DNA from: Sphingomonadaceae bacterium
GTDB lineage: Bacteria; Pseudomonadota; Alphaproteobacteria; Sphingomonadales; Sphingomonadaceae
Length of the DNA: 64,000 nucleotides
Assembly: GCA_030147805.1 (NCBI GenBank)
Contig: JASBUR010000026.1
Span: 32,457 to 96,456, forward strand
Reading direction: 5' to 3'
Shown: positions 38,290 through 48,413 of the stretch, piece by piece
How the letters are laid out: each line of letters opens with the position of its first letter
Position numbering within the stretch: the stretch's first letter is position 1
Translations under genes and position numbers: made by a program
Notes under the pieces: model-generated
The model's database searches: none
The model's input: the letters and a program-made list of their open reading frames with translations, nothing else
Told to the model about the DNA's origin: nothing

Positions 38290-38684
38290 ACTGGCTGACG
38301 CTCGCCGGCTCGCTGGCGGCGGTTCTCGTCACCGCCGGGCTGGTGAAGCTGCTCGGCCTGGGACGCGGCGACGCGCTCGACGCGGCGACGGCCTGCCGGC
38401 TTGCCGGCGATGCGCATGTCGGCCACCGCTTCGTCGCGGCGGCGATCGCGCGCGACGGCCGTAGTGCGCTGGTCGAAGGCGGCGCGGGCGAGATCGCGCT
38501 GGTCCGCGCGCATGGCGACAAATGGGTGACGCGGCTGCTGGCGCGGCCACTCGCCGCGCGCGTCGAGGGCGACGCATTGATCATCGCGCCGCGCGAGACC
38601 ATGTTCGGCGCGACGACGCTGACGCTCGGCGCCGCCGAGGCGGCGCGCTGGGCCGCCAAGCTGCAGGATGGGGCCGATGCCTGA
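38286..38684 (+). CDS. Hypothetical protein with N-terminal membrane segment
   Basis: A 132-residue protein that starts with a hydrophobic segment (MNWLTLAGSLAAVLVTAGLV) and continues as a compact soluble domain with VEGGAGEIALVRAHGDKWVTRLL and APRETMFGATTLTLG. I recognise no family. It is coupled by overlap at both ends (4 bp with the phosphatase-like gene, 8 bp with the desaturase-like gene), so the three form an operon. It probably sits in the inner membrane with its domain outside. Confidence 0.65.
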   Translation: MNWLTLAGSLAAVLVTAGLVKLLGLGRGDALDAATACRLAGDAHVGHRFVAAAIARDGRSALVEGGAGEIALVRAHGDKWVTRLLARPLAARVEGDALIIAPRETMFGATTLTLGAAEAARWAAKLQDGADA

Positions 38685-39576
38685 TCTTCCCAAGCCGGTC
38701 GACCTCGCCGTTCCGGGGTTCATCGCGCTGATGATCCTCGAGATGCTGTTCGTGCGCTGGCGCGCGCGCGGCGCCTACGAGCCGCGCGACACGCTCAGCT
38801 CGCTGCTGCTCGGCACCGGCAGTACGGTAGCGGGCGCGCTGACCGGCGGGCTGGTGCTGCTGACGGCGCTGTGGTTCTACGAGCTGCGGCTGTTCGACGT
38901 CGGCTGGGCCTGGTGGGCGTGGGGCCTGTGCTTCGTGCTCGACGACCTCGCCTATTTCTTCACCCACTGGTTCATGCACCGCGTGCGATGGGGCTGGGCG
39001 AGCCATGTCGTCCACCATTCGAGCCAGCATTATAATCTGTCGACGGCGCTCAGGCAGACCTGGACGGGCTTCTTCAGCCTCGTCTGGGTGTTCCGGCTGC
39101 CGCTGTTCCTGATCGGCTTCCATCCGGCGATGGTGTTCTTCTGCGCCGGCCTCAACCTCATCTACCAATTCTGGATCCACACCGAGACGATCGGCCGGAT
39201 GCCGCGCTGGTTCGAGGCGGCGATGAACACCCCGTCGCACCACCGCGTCCACCACGCGACCAACCCGCGCTACCTCGACCGCAACTATGCCGGGGTGTTC
39301 ATCGTCTGGGACCGGCTGTTCGGCACCTTCGAGCCCGAGCATGACGACGAGCGCCCGCGCTACGGCATCGTCAAGAACCTCGGCAGCTTCAACCTGGTCT
39401 GGGCGGCCTTCCACGAATGGGTCGGCATCGCGCGCGACGTGGCGGGCGCCAAGAGCTGGCGCGAACGCTGGTTCTACGTCGCCGGCCCGCCGGGCTGGAG
39501 CCCCGACGGCAGCCGCGATACCGCCGAGGCGATCAAGGCGCGCTGGGAAGCGACGCGGGCGCAGCCGGCGGAGTGA
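38677..39576 (+). CDS. Sterol desaturase/fatty-acid hydroxylase family protein
   Basis: A 299-residue integral membrane di-iron oxygenase. The histidine boxes are HWFMH, HVVHHSS with QHYN, and HHRVHHATNPRYLDRNY. At least four hydrophobic segments are seen. The family hydroxylates or desaturates lipids such as sterols, hopanoids, carotenoids or fatty acids. In sphingomonads this could act on carotenoid or sphingolipid tails, which is speculative. I use ATG 38677, with AGGA at 38665; ATG 38668 is an alternative. Confidence 0.85.
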   Translation: MPDLPKPVDLAVPGFIALMILEMLFVRWRARGAYEPRDTLSSLLLGTGSTVAGALTGGLVLLTALWFYELRLFDVGWAWWAWGLCFVLDDLAYFFTHWFMHRVRWGWASHVVHHSSQHYNLSTALRQTWTGFFSLVWVFRLPLFLIGFHPAMVFFCAGLNLIYQFWIHTETIGRMPRWFEAAMNTPSHHRVHHATNPRYLDRNYAGVFIVWDRLFGTFEPEHDDERPRYGIVKNLGSFNLVWAAFHEWVGIARDVAGAKSWRERWFYVAGPPGWSPDGSRDTAEAIKARWEATRAQPAE

Positions 39577-39589
39577 CGCCCGCGATCTA

Positions 39590-39722
39590 GTCCCTCTCCC
39601 GCGTGCGGGAGAGGCTAGGCGAGGGTGTGCGAGCGTGGGCGAGCCCCCGCCCGGCAGACACCCTCACCCTCCCGCCGCTGCGCGGCGGGCCCCTCCCTCT
39701 CCCGCAAGCGGGCGAGGGGACT
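39590..39722. repeat. Complex inverted repeat, family C (CTCTCCCGC type)
   Basis: A palindrome-rich 130 bp with TCCCTCTCCCGCGTGCGGGA at one end and CCTCTCCCGCAAGCGGGCG-type sequence near the other, enclosing a CACCCTCACCCTCCCGCC tract and its inverse. It resembles a bacterial interspersed mosaic repeat and fills the gap after the desaturase-like gene. Confidence 0.75.
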
Positions 39723-39776
39723 TGCGCTCCGGCCTTCACATTTCCCACCGCAAAGTACCATCTTGCGGTGCTCCCC

Positions 39777-39810
39777 AAAAAAAATGGCCGGGACGTTGCC
39801 GTCCCGGCCA
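39777..39810 (-). terminator. Rho-independent terminator after amtB
   Basis: An 11-bp stem (TGGCCGGGACG at 39785-39795 with CGTCCCGGCCA at 39800-39810, loop TTGC) followed on the - strand by eight T (39777-39784). It lies 26 bp past the amtB stop. Confidence 0.93.
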
Positions 39811-39835
39811 GGTTGTTTCCTTGGGGAGGAACTGG

Positions 39836-41269
<1,434 letters not shown>

Positions 41270-41292
41270 CGAAATCATCCCTCGAACCCCCT

Positions 41293-41631
41293 TTAGAGCG
41301 CGATATCGTTGGTTTCGCCGGTGCGGATGCGCACCGCCTGCCCGAGATCGAGCACGAAGATTTTTCCGTCGCCGATGCTGCCGGTATGCGCGGCCTGCTG
41401 CACCGCCTCGACGACGCGCGGCGCGAGGTCGTCGGCGGCCGCAACCTCGATCTTGATCTTCGGAACCATGTTGGTGGTGTATTCGGCCCCCCGATAGATT
41501 TCGGTCTGGCCCTTCTGGCGCCCGAAGCCCTTGACCTCGGAAACCGTCATGCCCTGGACCCCCAGCCCGGCGAGCGCCTCGCGGACCTCGTCGAGCTTGA
41601 ACGGCTTTATGATGGCTACAATGAGTTTCAT
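41293..41631 (-). CDS. glnK: Nitrogen regulatory protein P-II
   Basis: A 112-residue PII protein that senses 2-oxoglutarate, ATP/ADP and (via uridylylation) glutamine. The T-loop has the modifiable Tyr51 in GAEYTTNMVPK, and the family starts MKLIVAIIKPFKLDEV and ends with IRTGETNDIAL. The start at ATG 41631 is set by that N-terminus. The gene order glnK-amtB implies that PII plugs the AmtB channel under high ammonium. The gap of 23 bp to amtB suggests one transcript. Confidence 0.96.
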   Translation of the reverse strand: MKLIVAIIKPFKLDEVREALAGLGVQGMTVSEVKGFGRQKGQTEIYRGAEYTTNMVPKIKIEVAAADDLAPRVVEAVQQAAHTGSIGDGKIFVLDLGQAVRIRTGETNDIAL

Positions 41632-41668
41632 CCCCGCTTGCCTCCCTGGCTCCCAGCCGGGGAAGCAG

Positions 41669-41685
41669 TGCAGAAGCCATGCCAA
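41669..41685 (-). promoter_or_regulatory. Sigma-54 (RpoN) promoter for glnK-amtB
   Basis: Read on the - strand, TTGGCATGGCTTCTGCA has the -24 GG and -12 GC with exactly 10 bases between them and agrees well with the TTGGCAC-N5-TTGC pattern. It is about 37 bp upstream of the glnK start, so the leader is short. Confidence 0.75.
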
Positions 41686-41775
41686 TTGGCGCGTCACGCT
41701 GCGGTGCAGCATGACATGTCCGATTCGTGCCCATTTCGTAGGCACAACGAAATGAGTGGCTATTTTTCGGGCGTG

Positions 41776-43203
41776 TTAGTCGACTAAATCTTTCAGCCGG
41801 GCCCCGACCTGCCCCAGATCGTCGACGAAGCGTTGATATTCGCGCCGCTTGGCCGCTGCGTCGGGCAGCCGGAGCAGGAAGCTCGGGTGGACGGTGATCC
41901 AGACCTCGCTGCCGTCGTCCTGGTCGATCGCGGCGCCGCGCGTCTTCGCGATCGTCACCGGGCGGCCGAGCAGAGAGCGCGCCGCGGTCGCCCCGAGCCC
42001 GACGACCAGCCGCGGCCGCACCAGGCGGCGCTCATGATCGATCCAGAAGCGGCAGGCGTCGATCTCACCGGCGTCGGGCTTGTCGTGGATGCGCCGCGTG
42101 CCGCGCGGGGTGAATTTGAAGTGCTTGACCGCATTGGTGACATAGGTCGCGCCGCGGTCGATGCCGGCGTCGGCGAGCGCGCGGTCGAACAGCTGGCCCG
42201 CCGGGCCGACGAACGGCCGGCCGGCGAGATCCTCCTGGTCGCCGGGTTGCTCGCCGACGAACATCAGCGGCGCGGCGGGCGCGCCCTCGCCGAACACGGT
42301 CTGCGTCGCATTCTTGTAGAGAGGGCAACGCGTGCAATGCCGGGCGGCGGCGCGCGCCGCGGACAGGCTGTCGTAGACGATCGCCTCGTCGAGTTCGGGA
42401 CTGCGCGCCATCGCGGGGGCCTTCTCGTTGCTGCCGTTCGCCACCATCGCCTCGGTGCGCGTGCCCGCCTCGGCGATCAACGTCGAAACGAGCGAGGTCT
42501 CGGGCATGTTGCGCCAATATTTCTTCGGCATCTCCTTGGTCATCGCCTTCACCTTCAGCCGCGCCGGATTGAAGATCGAGGCGTAGTAGGTCCGCCAGGT
42601 TTCCTCGAGCGGATCGCCGTCGGGGGCGTCGGCACGGGTGGTGCCGGGGGTGAAGTCGAGCGCCGCACCGTCCCAGTGGACGCAGAGTTCGGGCGTGAGG
42701 ATCGACCAGCGCATGTTGGCGAAGCGGCGCGCGAAGAAGCCGGCGTTGCGACGGACGACATGATGCTCGGGTTCGAACCAGGCGATGAAGCGCGTCCCGT
42801 CTTCGCCGGCCACCTCGCGGAAGCGGACGAAGGCGCGCATCTTGTGGAGGTCGCGGCCGACCGCCTTGGCCATCGTATCGAGGCGGTGGACGAGCGGGTC
42901 GGCGCTGTCCTCGAGCAGCCTGGGCGAGCCGCGCAGCCGCCGCAGCGCCTGGTAGAGCAGCGCGAAGCGCGCGGGGTCGCGGTGGCAGATCACCGCCTCG
43001 GCGAGTTCGACGAAGCGCTTGGGAACCGCGAAGGTCGCCTCCACCGCGGGGAGTTCGGTCGGCGCTCCCGCGAGCAGGTCGGCCTGCGCGCCGGCGACCT
43101 GCCAGATGATGTCGTCCGACGGGATTTCGGCCGCCACGAGCGCGCGGGCGGCGCTGCGCCAGCCGTCGAAGTCGGCGTCATGGTCGAGGAGGACGACGGG
43201 CAT
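41776..43203 (-). CDS. udgX: DUF4130-UdgX fusion, uracil-DNA binding protein
   Basis: A 475-residue two-part protein. The N-terminal ~250 residues match the TIGR03915/DUF4130 family (RFIAWFEPEHHVV and FFARRFANMRWSILTP). The C-terminal ~190 residues are a family-4-like uracil-DNA glycosylase: iron-sulfur cysteines near C290/C293, motif A FVGEQPGDQED, YVTNAVKHFKF and the Arg-Arg-Ile-His loop (370-373) that marks UdgX, whose His becomes covalently bound to uracil-DNA. The start is ATG 43203. It pairs with the radical-SAM gene upstream on the same strand, as is usual. Confidence 0.9.
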   Translation of the reverse strand: MPVVLLDHDADFDGWRSAARALVAAEIPSDDIIWQVAGAQADLLAGAPTELPAVEATFAVPKRFVELAEAVICHRDPARFALLYQALRRLRGSPRLLEDSADPLVHRLDTMAKAVGRDLHKMRAFVRFREVAGEDGTRFIAWFEPEHHVVRRNAGFFARRFANMRWSILTPELCVHWDGAALDFTPGTTRADAPDGDPLEETWRTYYASIFNPARLKVKAMTKEMPKKYWRNMPETSLVSTLIAEAGTRTEAMVANGSNEKAPAMARSPELDEAIVYDSLSAARAAARHCTRCPLYKNATQTVFGEGAPAAPLMFVGEQPGDQEDLAGRPFVGPAGQLFDRALADAGIDRGATYVTNAVKHFKFTPRGTRRIHDKPDAGEIDACRFWIDHERRLVRPRLVVGLGATAARSLLGRPVTIAKTRGAAIDQDDGSEVWITVHPSFLLRLPDAAAKRREYQRFVDDLGQVGARLKDLVD

Positions 43204-43292
43204 TTGGGCCTTCTTCAAGACTGGAAGGATTGAACGCTGCGGCTCGAGCGCGGCTCCTTGCCTGTTGCCTCCCATGACGGGGCACGACCTCC

Positions 43293-43374
43293 GCGCTCAC
43301 CCTGAGCTTGTCGAAGGGCGAGCAAGTCGCGGCGCCACGTCGGGCTGGCCCTTCGACAGGCTCAGGGTGAGCGC
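43293..43374. repeat. Inverted palindromic repeat, family A
   Basis: Copies at 43293-43323 and 43344-43374 in inverse orientation with a 20-base loop, the second with two changes from the consensus. They lie between the udgX and radical-SAM genes. Confidence 0.9.
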
Positions 43375-43418
43375 AAGAAAAGTGAGCGTGTTCAACGAGG
43401 AGCTTCCCCGGAGCCTCC

Positions 43419-44660
43419 TCACGCCGCGAACAGATCGAGCTGCTTGACCGGCGGCCGCAAGGTCGACCGCAGATCGAGCCGGTCGGCGAGCATCGTCGGG
43501 CGCCAGCCATCGGCGGTCAGGAAGGCGCGGACGCGGTCGACCGAGACGGTCAGCCGCCCGACATCCTCGAGCCGCAGCCGCCGCCAGCGCCGCGCCGCGA
43601 CGATGCGGTCGACCGCCTTCACGCCGAGCCCCGGAATGCGCAGCAGCAGCTCGCGCGGCGCGGCGTTGACGTCGAGCGGGAAGAGGTCGCGGTGCTTCAG
43701 CGCCCAAGCGGTCTTGGGGTCGATGTCGAGCGGCAGGAAGCCGTCGTCGGTCGCCGCCTGCACCTCGCCGGGCGCGAAGCCGTAGAAGCGCATCAGCCAG
43801 TCGGCCTGGTAGAGCCGGTGTTCGCGCAGCAGCGGCGGGCGCGCCGGCGGCAGGTCGGCCGACGCGTCGGGGATCGGGCTGAACGCCGAATAATAGACGC
43901 GCCGCAGCCTGAAACGGTCGTAGAGCGTGCTCGCGGTGCCGACGATGTCGCTGTCGCTTGCCGCATCGGCGCCGACGATCATCTGCGTCGACTGGCCGGC
44001 GGGGGCGAACGCCGGCGCCGACCTGTAGCGCGTCTTCGCGTCGGCGGTGTCGTCGATGTGGCGGCGCAGCTGCCGCATGCTGCCGCGGATGCGCGCCGAA
44101 TCCTTCTCGGGGGCATAGGCCTTGAGTCCGGCGTCGGTCGGCAGCTCGACGTTGATCGACAGCCGGTCGGCGTAGCGGCCGGCGGCCTCGATCAGGTCCG
44201 GCGCGGCGTCGGGGATGGTCTTCAGGTGAATATAGCCTCGGAAGTCATGCTCCTCGCGCAGCGCCTTGGCGACGCGGACCATTGCCTCCATCGTATAGTC
44301 GGACGACCGGATGATCCCCGAGGAGAGGAACAGCCCCTCGATATAGTTGCGGCGGTAGAAGGCGAGCGTCAGCTTCACCACCTCGTCGACCGAGAAGCGC
44401 GCGCGGCGGACGTTCGACGACCTGCGGTTGATGCAATAGGCGCAGTCGAAGATGCAGCTGTTGGTGAGCAGGATCTTCAGCAGCGAGATGCAACGGCCGT
44501 CGGGCGCATAGGCGTGGCAGATTCCCATGCCCTCGGTCGAGCCGAGGCCCTTGCCGTCGGAGGAGTTGCGCTTCGTCGTGCCCGACGAGGCACAGGAGGC
44601 GTCATATTTCGCCGCGTCGGCAAGGATCGCGAGCTTTGCGCGCGTGTCGAGCTGGGCCAT
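43419..44660 (-). CDS. Putative DNA modification/repair radical SAM protein (TIGR03916)
   Basis: A 413-residue radical SAM protein. The 4Fe-4S cysteines are Cys69-x3-Cys73-x2-Cys76 in [16 protein letters not shown]. The C-terminus has a helix-hairpin-helix DNA-binding motif ([21 protein letters not shown]). The N-terminus [23 protein letters not shown] is conserved in this family. It always neighbours the UdgX/DUF4130 gene, so both should act together on damaged or modified DNA. The chemistry is unknown. The start is ATG 44660, divergent from an Rrf2 regulator. Confidence 0.88.
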   Translation of the reverse strand: MAQLDTRAKLAILADAAKYDASCASSGTTKRNSSDGKGLGSTEGMGICHAYAPDGRCISLLKILLTNSCIFDCAYCINRRSSNVRRARFSVDEVVKLTLAFYRRNYIEGLFLSSGIIRSSDYTMEAMVRVAKALREEHDFRGYIHLKTIPDAAPDLIEAAGRYADRLSINVELPTDAGLKAYAPEKDSARIRGSMRQLRRHIDDTADAKTRYRSAPAFAPAGQSTQMIVGADAASDSDIVGTASTLYDRFRLRRVYYSAFSPIPDASADLPPARPPLLREHRLYQADWLMRFYGFAPGEVQAATDDGFLPLDIDPKTAWALKHRDLFPLDVNAAPRELLLRIPGLGVKAVDRIVAARRWRRLRLEDVGRLTVSVDRVRAFLTADGWRPTMLADRLDLRSTLRPPVKQLDLFAA

Positions 44661-44769
44661 ATGTTCTATCTATGTTCCAGATGGGGCATCGTCGAGGGTT
44701 TTGCGACGAACGGCGCTGGCCAGCGCGACGCGGTTGACCGGCCGGATTTCATGCATCAATGATAGTTAC

Positions 44770-45234
44770 ATGAGTCGCGATAGCCGTTTGTCGGGGGTGC
44801 TGCATGTCCTGCTCCATATGGCAGAGCAGCGCCGGCCGCTGACCTCCGAGGCGCTGGCCGAAACGATGCGGACCAACCCGGTGGTCGTTCGCCGCGTGCT
44901 CGCCGGCTTGCGCGAGCGCGGCTATGTGCAATCGAGCAAGGGCCATGGCGGCGGCTGGACGATAGCGCGCGACCTCGCCGACGTCAGCCTGCGCGATATC
45001 TACGAGGCGATCGGCGCGCCGGCGCTGTTCGCCATCGGCCATCGCAGCGAGGCGCCGGGTTGCGCCGTCGAGCTGGCAGTGAACGCCGTCCTCGGCGCCA
45101 GCCTGCGCGAGGCGGAGGAGCGGCTGCTCGCCTCCTTTGGCGCCGTCACGCTCGCCGACCTCAGCACCGCTTTCCATCACGGCCTGGCGCAGCGTGCGGC
45201 CGGACCGACAACCCGAGGCCACCATGGACATTGA
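44770..45234 (+). CDS. Rrf2 family transcriptional regulator
   Basis: A 154-residue winged-helix protein of the Rrf2 type ([49 protein letters not shown]). It has one cysteine (PGCAVE) rather than the three of FeS-binding IscR/NsrR, so it resembles the YwnA-like subgroup with a thiol-type sensor. It is transcribed away from the radical-SAM gene and overlaps the next methyltransferase gene by 11 bp. The ATG 44770 start has the expected N-terminus. Confidence 0.85.
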   Translation: MSRDSRLSGVLHVLLHMAEQRRPLTSEALAETMRTNPVVVRRVLAGLRERGYVQSSKGHGGGWTIARDLADVSLRDIYEAIGAPALFAIGHRSEAPGCAVELAVNAVLGASLREAEERLLASFGAVTLADLSTAFHHGLAQRAAGPTTRGHHGH

Positions 45235-45928
45235 AGTGAATCCGCAAGCGCATTTCCTGAAGCATTTTTCCGACCCCGCGGCGGTCGCGCGCTACGAGGA
45301 GGGGCCGCGCCGGTTCGTGCCGGGGCTCGACGCGCTGCATCGGATGACCGGCCTGCTGCTCGCCGAGCGGGTGCCGGAGACCGGCCGCGTGCTGGTGCTG
45401 GGCGCCGGCGGCGGCGCCGAGCTCAAGGCGCTTGCCGACAGCTACCCGGGATGGCGCTTCGTCGGCGTCGATCCGGCGGGCGCCATGCTCGAACTGGCGG
45501 CGCGAGCCGTCGGCCCGCACCGCGACCGGGTGGAGCTGGTCGCGGGCTATATCGACGATGCGCCGGAGGGGCCCTTCGATGCCGCCATCTGCCTCCTGAC
45601 GCTGCATTTCCTTGAGGCCCCCGAGCGCGAGCGGACCGTTGGCGAGATTCACCGCCGGCTGCGCCCGGGCGCGCCCTTCGTGGCGGCGCACGCGAGTTTC
45701 CCGCAAGCGGCAGATGTGCGCGACATCTGGCTTGATCGCTATGCCGCCTTCCCGGTCGCGATGGGCGCCGATCACGATCAGGTTCAGGCGGCGCGCGCCG
45801 CCGTCGCCGCGAGCCTGAACAGCTTTGACCCGGCGCAGGACGAAGCCATATTGGCGGCCGGCGGCTTCTCCGATGTCAGCCTGTTCTACGCCGCCTTCAC
45901 CTGGCGCGGATGGGTCGGCTATGCCTGA
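45224..45928 (+). CDS. Class I SAM-dependent methyltransferase
   Basis: A 234-residue methyltransferase. SAM-binding motif I is [15 protein letters not shown], followed by the acidic [12 protein letters not shown] and the motif IV region [16 protein letters not shown]. The frame from about 45137 also includes the end of the Rrf2 gene; ATG 45224 is the sensible start. The acceptor is unknown. Overlap with the Rrf2 gene suggests control by that regulator. Confidence 0.82.
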   Translation: MDIEVNPQAHFLKHFSDPAAVARYEEGPRRFVPGLDALHRMTGLLLAERVPETGRVLVLGAGGGAELKALADSYPGWRFVGVDPAGAMLELAARAVGPHRDRVELVAGYIDDAPEGPFDAAICLLTLHFLEAPERERTVGEIHRRLRPGAPFVAAHASFPQAADVRDIWLDRYAAFPVAMGADHDQVQAARAAVAASLNSFDPAQDEAILAAGGFSDVSLFYAAFTWRGWVGYA

Positions 45929-45997
45929 TCGGCGGCGACCGGCCGGCGGATCCCGCCGACGATGGTGCCCGAAAGCGGCCTGCGGCGTTTATCGTCG

Positions 45998-46297
45998 ATG
46001 ACCGACGACATCGACGATCTGCGCCGGCAGATGGAAGCGGCAGCCGCGGCGCTGGACTTCGAAGAGGCGAAGCGGCTGCGCGATCGGATCAACCTGGTGC
46101 GCGGCGGTGCATCGGCCGCAGATGCCGGCGGCGCCGACACCTCGGGGCTGGAGCGCCAGGCGCCCGGTGCGATGGGCCTCGGCACCAGCCAGCAGCGCGT
46201 AATGCCGCCGGCTGGCTGGAAACCGCCGCGCAAGCCCGACCCGATGACGGCCCGCCAGTCGCGCCCACGCGGCCGGGGCCGTCAGGCAAAATCGTAG
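45998..46297 (+). CDS. UvrB/UvrC motif (UVR) containing protein
   Basis: A 99-residue protein whose N-terminal part is a UVR helix pair, DDLRRQMEAAAAALDFEEAK plus RLRDRI, the UvrB-UvrC interaction motif. The rest is a low-complexity tail rich in Gly, Ala, Pro and Arg, ending RGRGRQAKS. ATG 45998 is chosen; ATG 45962 would add 12 residues. The role is unknown and partners in repair or protein quality control are possible. It overlaps the convergent GST by 16 bp. Confidence 0.75.
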   Translation: MTDDIDDLRRQMEAAAAALDFEEAKRLRDRINLVRGGASAADAGGADTSGLERQAPGAMGLGTSQQRVMPPAGWKPPRKPDPMTARQSRPRGRGRQAKS

Positions 46298-46911
46298 GGG
46301 CCGCCCTTTTCGAGCGCGCGCTGATAGGCCGGCCGCGCGTGGATGCGCTGCAAAAAGGCGAATAACTTCGGCCGGCTGGCGTCGAGCCCGCCGCGTATCG
46401 CCGCCGCCTCGAGCGGAAAGCTCATCATCACGTCAGCGGCGCTGAACGCGTCGCCGACGAACCACTCATGCTTCGTCAGCTCGGCCTCGAGATAGTCGAG
46501 ATGGAGGTCGACCTGCGCGCGGACGAACTTGCGCGCCGGCCTGCCGAGGATGCCAAGCTTGCCGAGCACCAGCGTCAGCAGCAGCGGCGGCATCGCCGAG
46601 CCTTCGGCATAGTGAAGCCAGTAGGTGTAGCGCCGCCCGGCGGGGGTGTCGCGCGGCGGCGCCAGCCGGCCGTCGCCGTAGCGGGTGACGAGATAGTCGA
46701 TGATCGCCCCGGTTTCGGCGATCGTCTCGCCGTCGTCGGTAATGACCGGCGACTTGCCGAGCGGATGGACGCGCTTGAGTTCGGGCGGCGCCAGCATCGT
46801 CTTGGAGTCGCGCTGATAATGGACGATCTCGTATGGGACGCCCAGCTCCTCGAGCAGCCAGAGCACGCGCTGCGAGCGCGAATTGTTGAGATGGTGAACC
46901 TGGATCGTCAT
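46282..46911 (-). CDS. Glutathione S-transferase family protein
   Basis: A 209-residue GST. The thioredoxin-like N-terminal domain has VHHLNNSRSQRVLWLLEELG and VHPLGKSPVITDDGETIAETGAI, where the cis-Pro and the ES/ET glutathione motif lie. The C-terminal helical domain is normal, with HEWFVGDAFSAADVMMSFPL (N-capping box SAADV). ATG 46911 is chosen from the family N-terminus. The substrate is unknown. Confidence 0.88.
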   Translation of the reverse strand: MTIQVHHLNNSRSQRVLWLLEELGVPYEIVHYQRDSKTMLAPPELKRVHPLGKSPVITDDGETIAETGAIIDYLVTRYGDGRLAPPRDTPAGRRYTYWLHYAEGSAMPPLLLTLVLGKLGILGRPARKFVRAQVDLHLDYLEAELTKHEWFVGDAFSAADVMMSFPLEAAAIRGGLDASRPKLFAFLQRIHARPAYQRALEKGGPYDFA

Positions 46912-46930
46912 GCGAGGCTCCTTGCGCCCG

Positions 46931-48283
46931 TCAGCGCGCCGTCTCGTCGATGCGCGTCGCGGCCGCCATCCTGTCGATAAAGACGAGGCCGTCATAGGGT
47001 CGGGTCACATCGGCGACCGGCACCGTGTCATATTTGGGGATGCGCGCGGTGGTGACCGATGCCAGCGCCGCGGCGCGCCGGGCGGCGCGCAGATCGACGA
47101 ACAGCTGCGACGCGCCGAGCCGGTGGAGCCGCTCTTCGAGGCTCTCCGCTGGAGCCGGCTCGATCGCCGTCGCCTTGCCGCCGGCCGCCCATTGGTCGAC
47201 GCCCTGATAAGCGGTCATACCGATCGTGAAGAGATCGTCGCCGAGCCAGTCCTTCAGGAACACGCCGGTCGGTTTCATGCGGTCGGGCGCCGGGGCAAGA
47301 TGAAGGCTGCGGAAGTCGGCGCCGTAATGCGCGTTCATGACATGGGCGTTGTGCGCCCAGATGATGATCCGCCGGCCGGCGTGAACGTCGTCGACCAGCC
47401 AGCGCGCGATCTCGGCGTTGCGCGCATCGCGCCGGTTCTCGAGTTCAACCGGCGTGGCGGTGCCCTGCTTGCGGTCGACGCGGTTGCGCGCGTCGGCGCG
47501 GACATTCTCGATCGCCTCCGTCATGAAGCGCAACCGCCCCGCGCCGATGCCCGCCGCGATCGGCGCGCGCTGCGCGCGCAGCGTGGCGAGCAGGCCGTCG
47601 ACGGCAGCCTCGAGCGTGCGAAGATCGGCGGGCAGCATCTCGGCGAACACCCGCGTACGCGCGGCGATGGCCGTCTCGGCGAGCCTCTCCATGCGGGACC
47701 GCAGCGCCGGATCGCCGATACCCGTCGCCAGCGACCGCAGGTCGGCGGCGAAGCGTTCGACCGAGCCGCGGGCGCTGACCTGCATGTCGAGCCCGGCCAT
47801 CGCGAGCGGGCGGCCGCCGCCGTGGCTGTCCTGCGCATAGCGAAACAGCGGCGTGACCTCGGCGGCATTCGCCCACAGCGCGAAGACGCCGCGGCGCGCG
47901 GCGGCGAGCGGATCCTCGCCGGCGCGCAGCGCGGCGTCGGTCAGGTCGACATCGTAGAGGCCGGACTCCCACAGCACGACGTCGAAGCCGAGGCGCTGGT
48001 GCAGGAATTTGATCAGTCGCACTTTGGCGGCAAAGCTCGTGCCGGCGCCGTGGCCGGGTTCGCCGAGCTGGACGACGCGCGCCTGGCCGATCGCCCGGGC
48101 GAGCGGCGCCAGGTCGCGAAAGTCATCGTCGGCAGCATCGATCGAGCGGATCGGCACGGCGCGGCCGGCGAGCCAGCGCTGCGCATCGTCGTCGGCGGGC
48201 AGGCCCCAGGCCGCAACGGGCAGGGCCATCGGAACGGCGGCGAGCCCCTGCGCCACGAACGCCCGTCTCGAAAATCGTCTCAT
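46931..48283 (-). CDS. Erythromycin esterase-like protein, Tat-exported
   Basis: A 450-residue protein of the EreA/EreB-like fold (DUF, erythromycin esterase family). Typical stretches are VVQLGEPGHGAGTSFAAK, VLWESGLYDVD and IWAHNAHVMN. It starts MRRFSRRAFVAQGLAAVPMA, a twin-arginine (RRxF) signal, so it should be folded in the cytoplasm and exported. Family members are not all macrolide esterases, and a resistance role cannot be claimed. The start is ATG 48283, and it is divergent from the DUF885 gene. Confidence 0.82.
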   Translation of the reverse strand: MRRFSRRAFVAQGLAAVPMALPVAAWGLPADDDAQRWLAGRAVPIRSIDAADDDFRDLAPLARAIGQARVVQLGEPGHGAGTSFAAKVRLIKFLHQRLGFDVVLWESGLYDVDLTDAALRAGEDPLAAARRGVFALWANAAEVTPLFRYAQDSHGGGRPLAMAGLDMQVSARGSVERFAADLRSLATGIGDPALRSRMERLAETAIAARTRVFAEMLPADLRTLEAAVDGLLATLRAQRAPIAAGIGAGRLRFMTEAIENVRADARNRVDRKQGTATPVELENRRDARNAEIARWLVDDVHAGRRIIIWAHNAHVMNAHYGADFRSLHLAPAPDRMKPTGVFLKDWLGDDLFTIGMTAYQGVDQWAAGGKATAIEPAPAESLEERLHRLGASQLFVDLRAARRAAALASVTTARIPKYDTVPVADVTRPYDGLVFIDRMAAATRIDETAR

Positions 48284-48413
48284 CGGGCATTCCTTCCCGG
48301 CGTGCGAGCTGCCGTCGACCGTCATGCTGACGCTTGCGGAACTTCCGATCAACCGGGCATTGTCGCGCAAGGGGCGCCCCGGCCGAGCGGCGCTGCGACC
48401 CGGGGGAGATATG

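Noticed and set aside
41727..41745. Inverted repeat GTGCC-N9-GGCAC upstream of glnK as an NtrC site
   Set aside because: NtrC sites have the arms in the opposite sense (TGCACC...GGTGCA); the repeat here does not match, so it is not listed as a feature.
46931..48283. Erythromycin-esterase family gene as a macrolide resistance gene
   Set aside because: Many members of the fold have other roles; a Tat signal and chromosomal context give no support for resistance.
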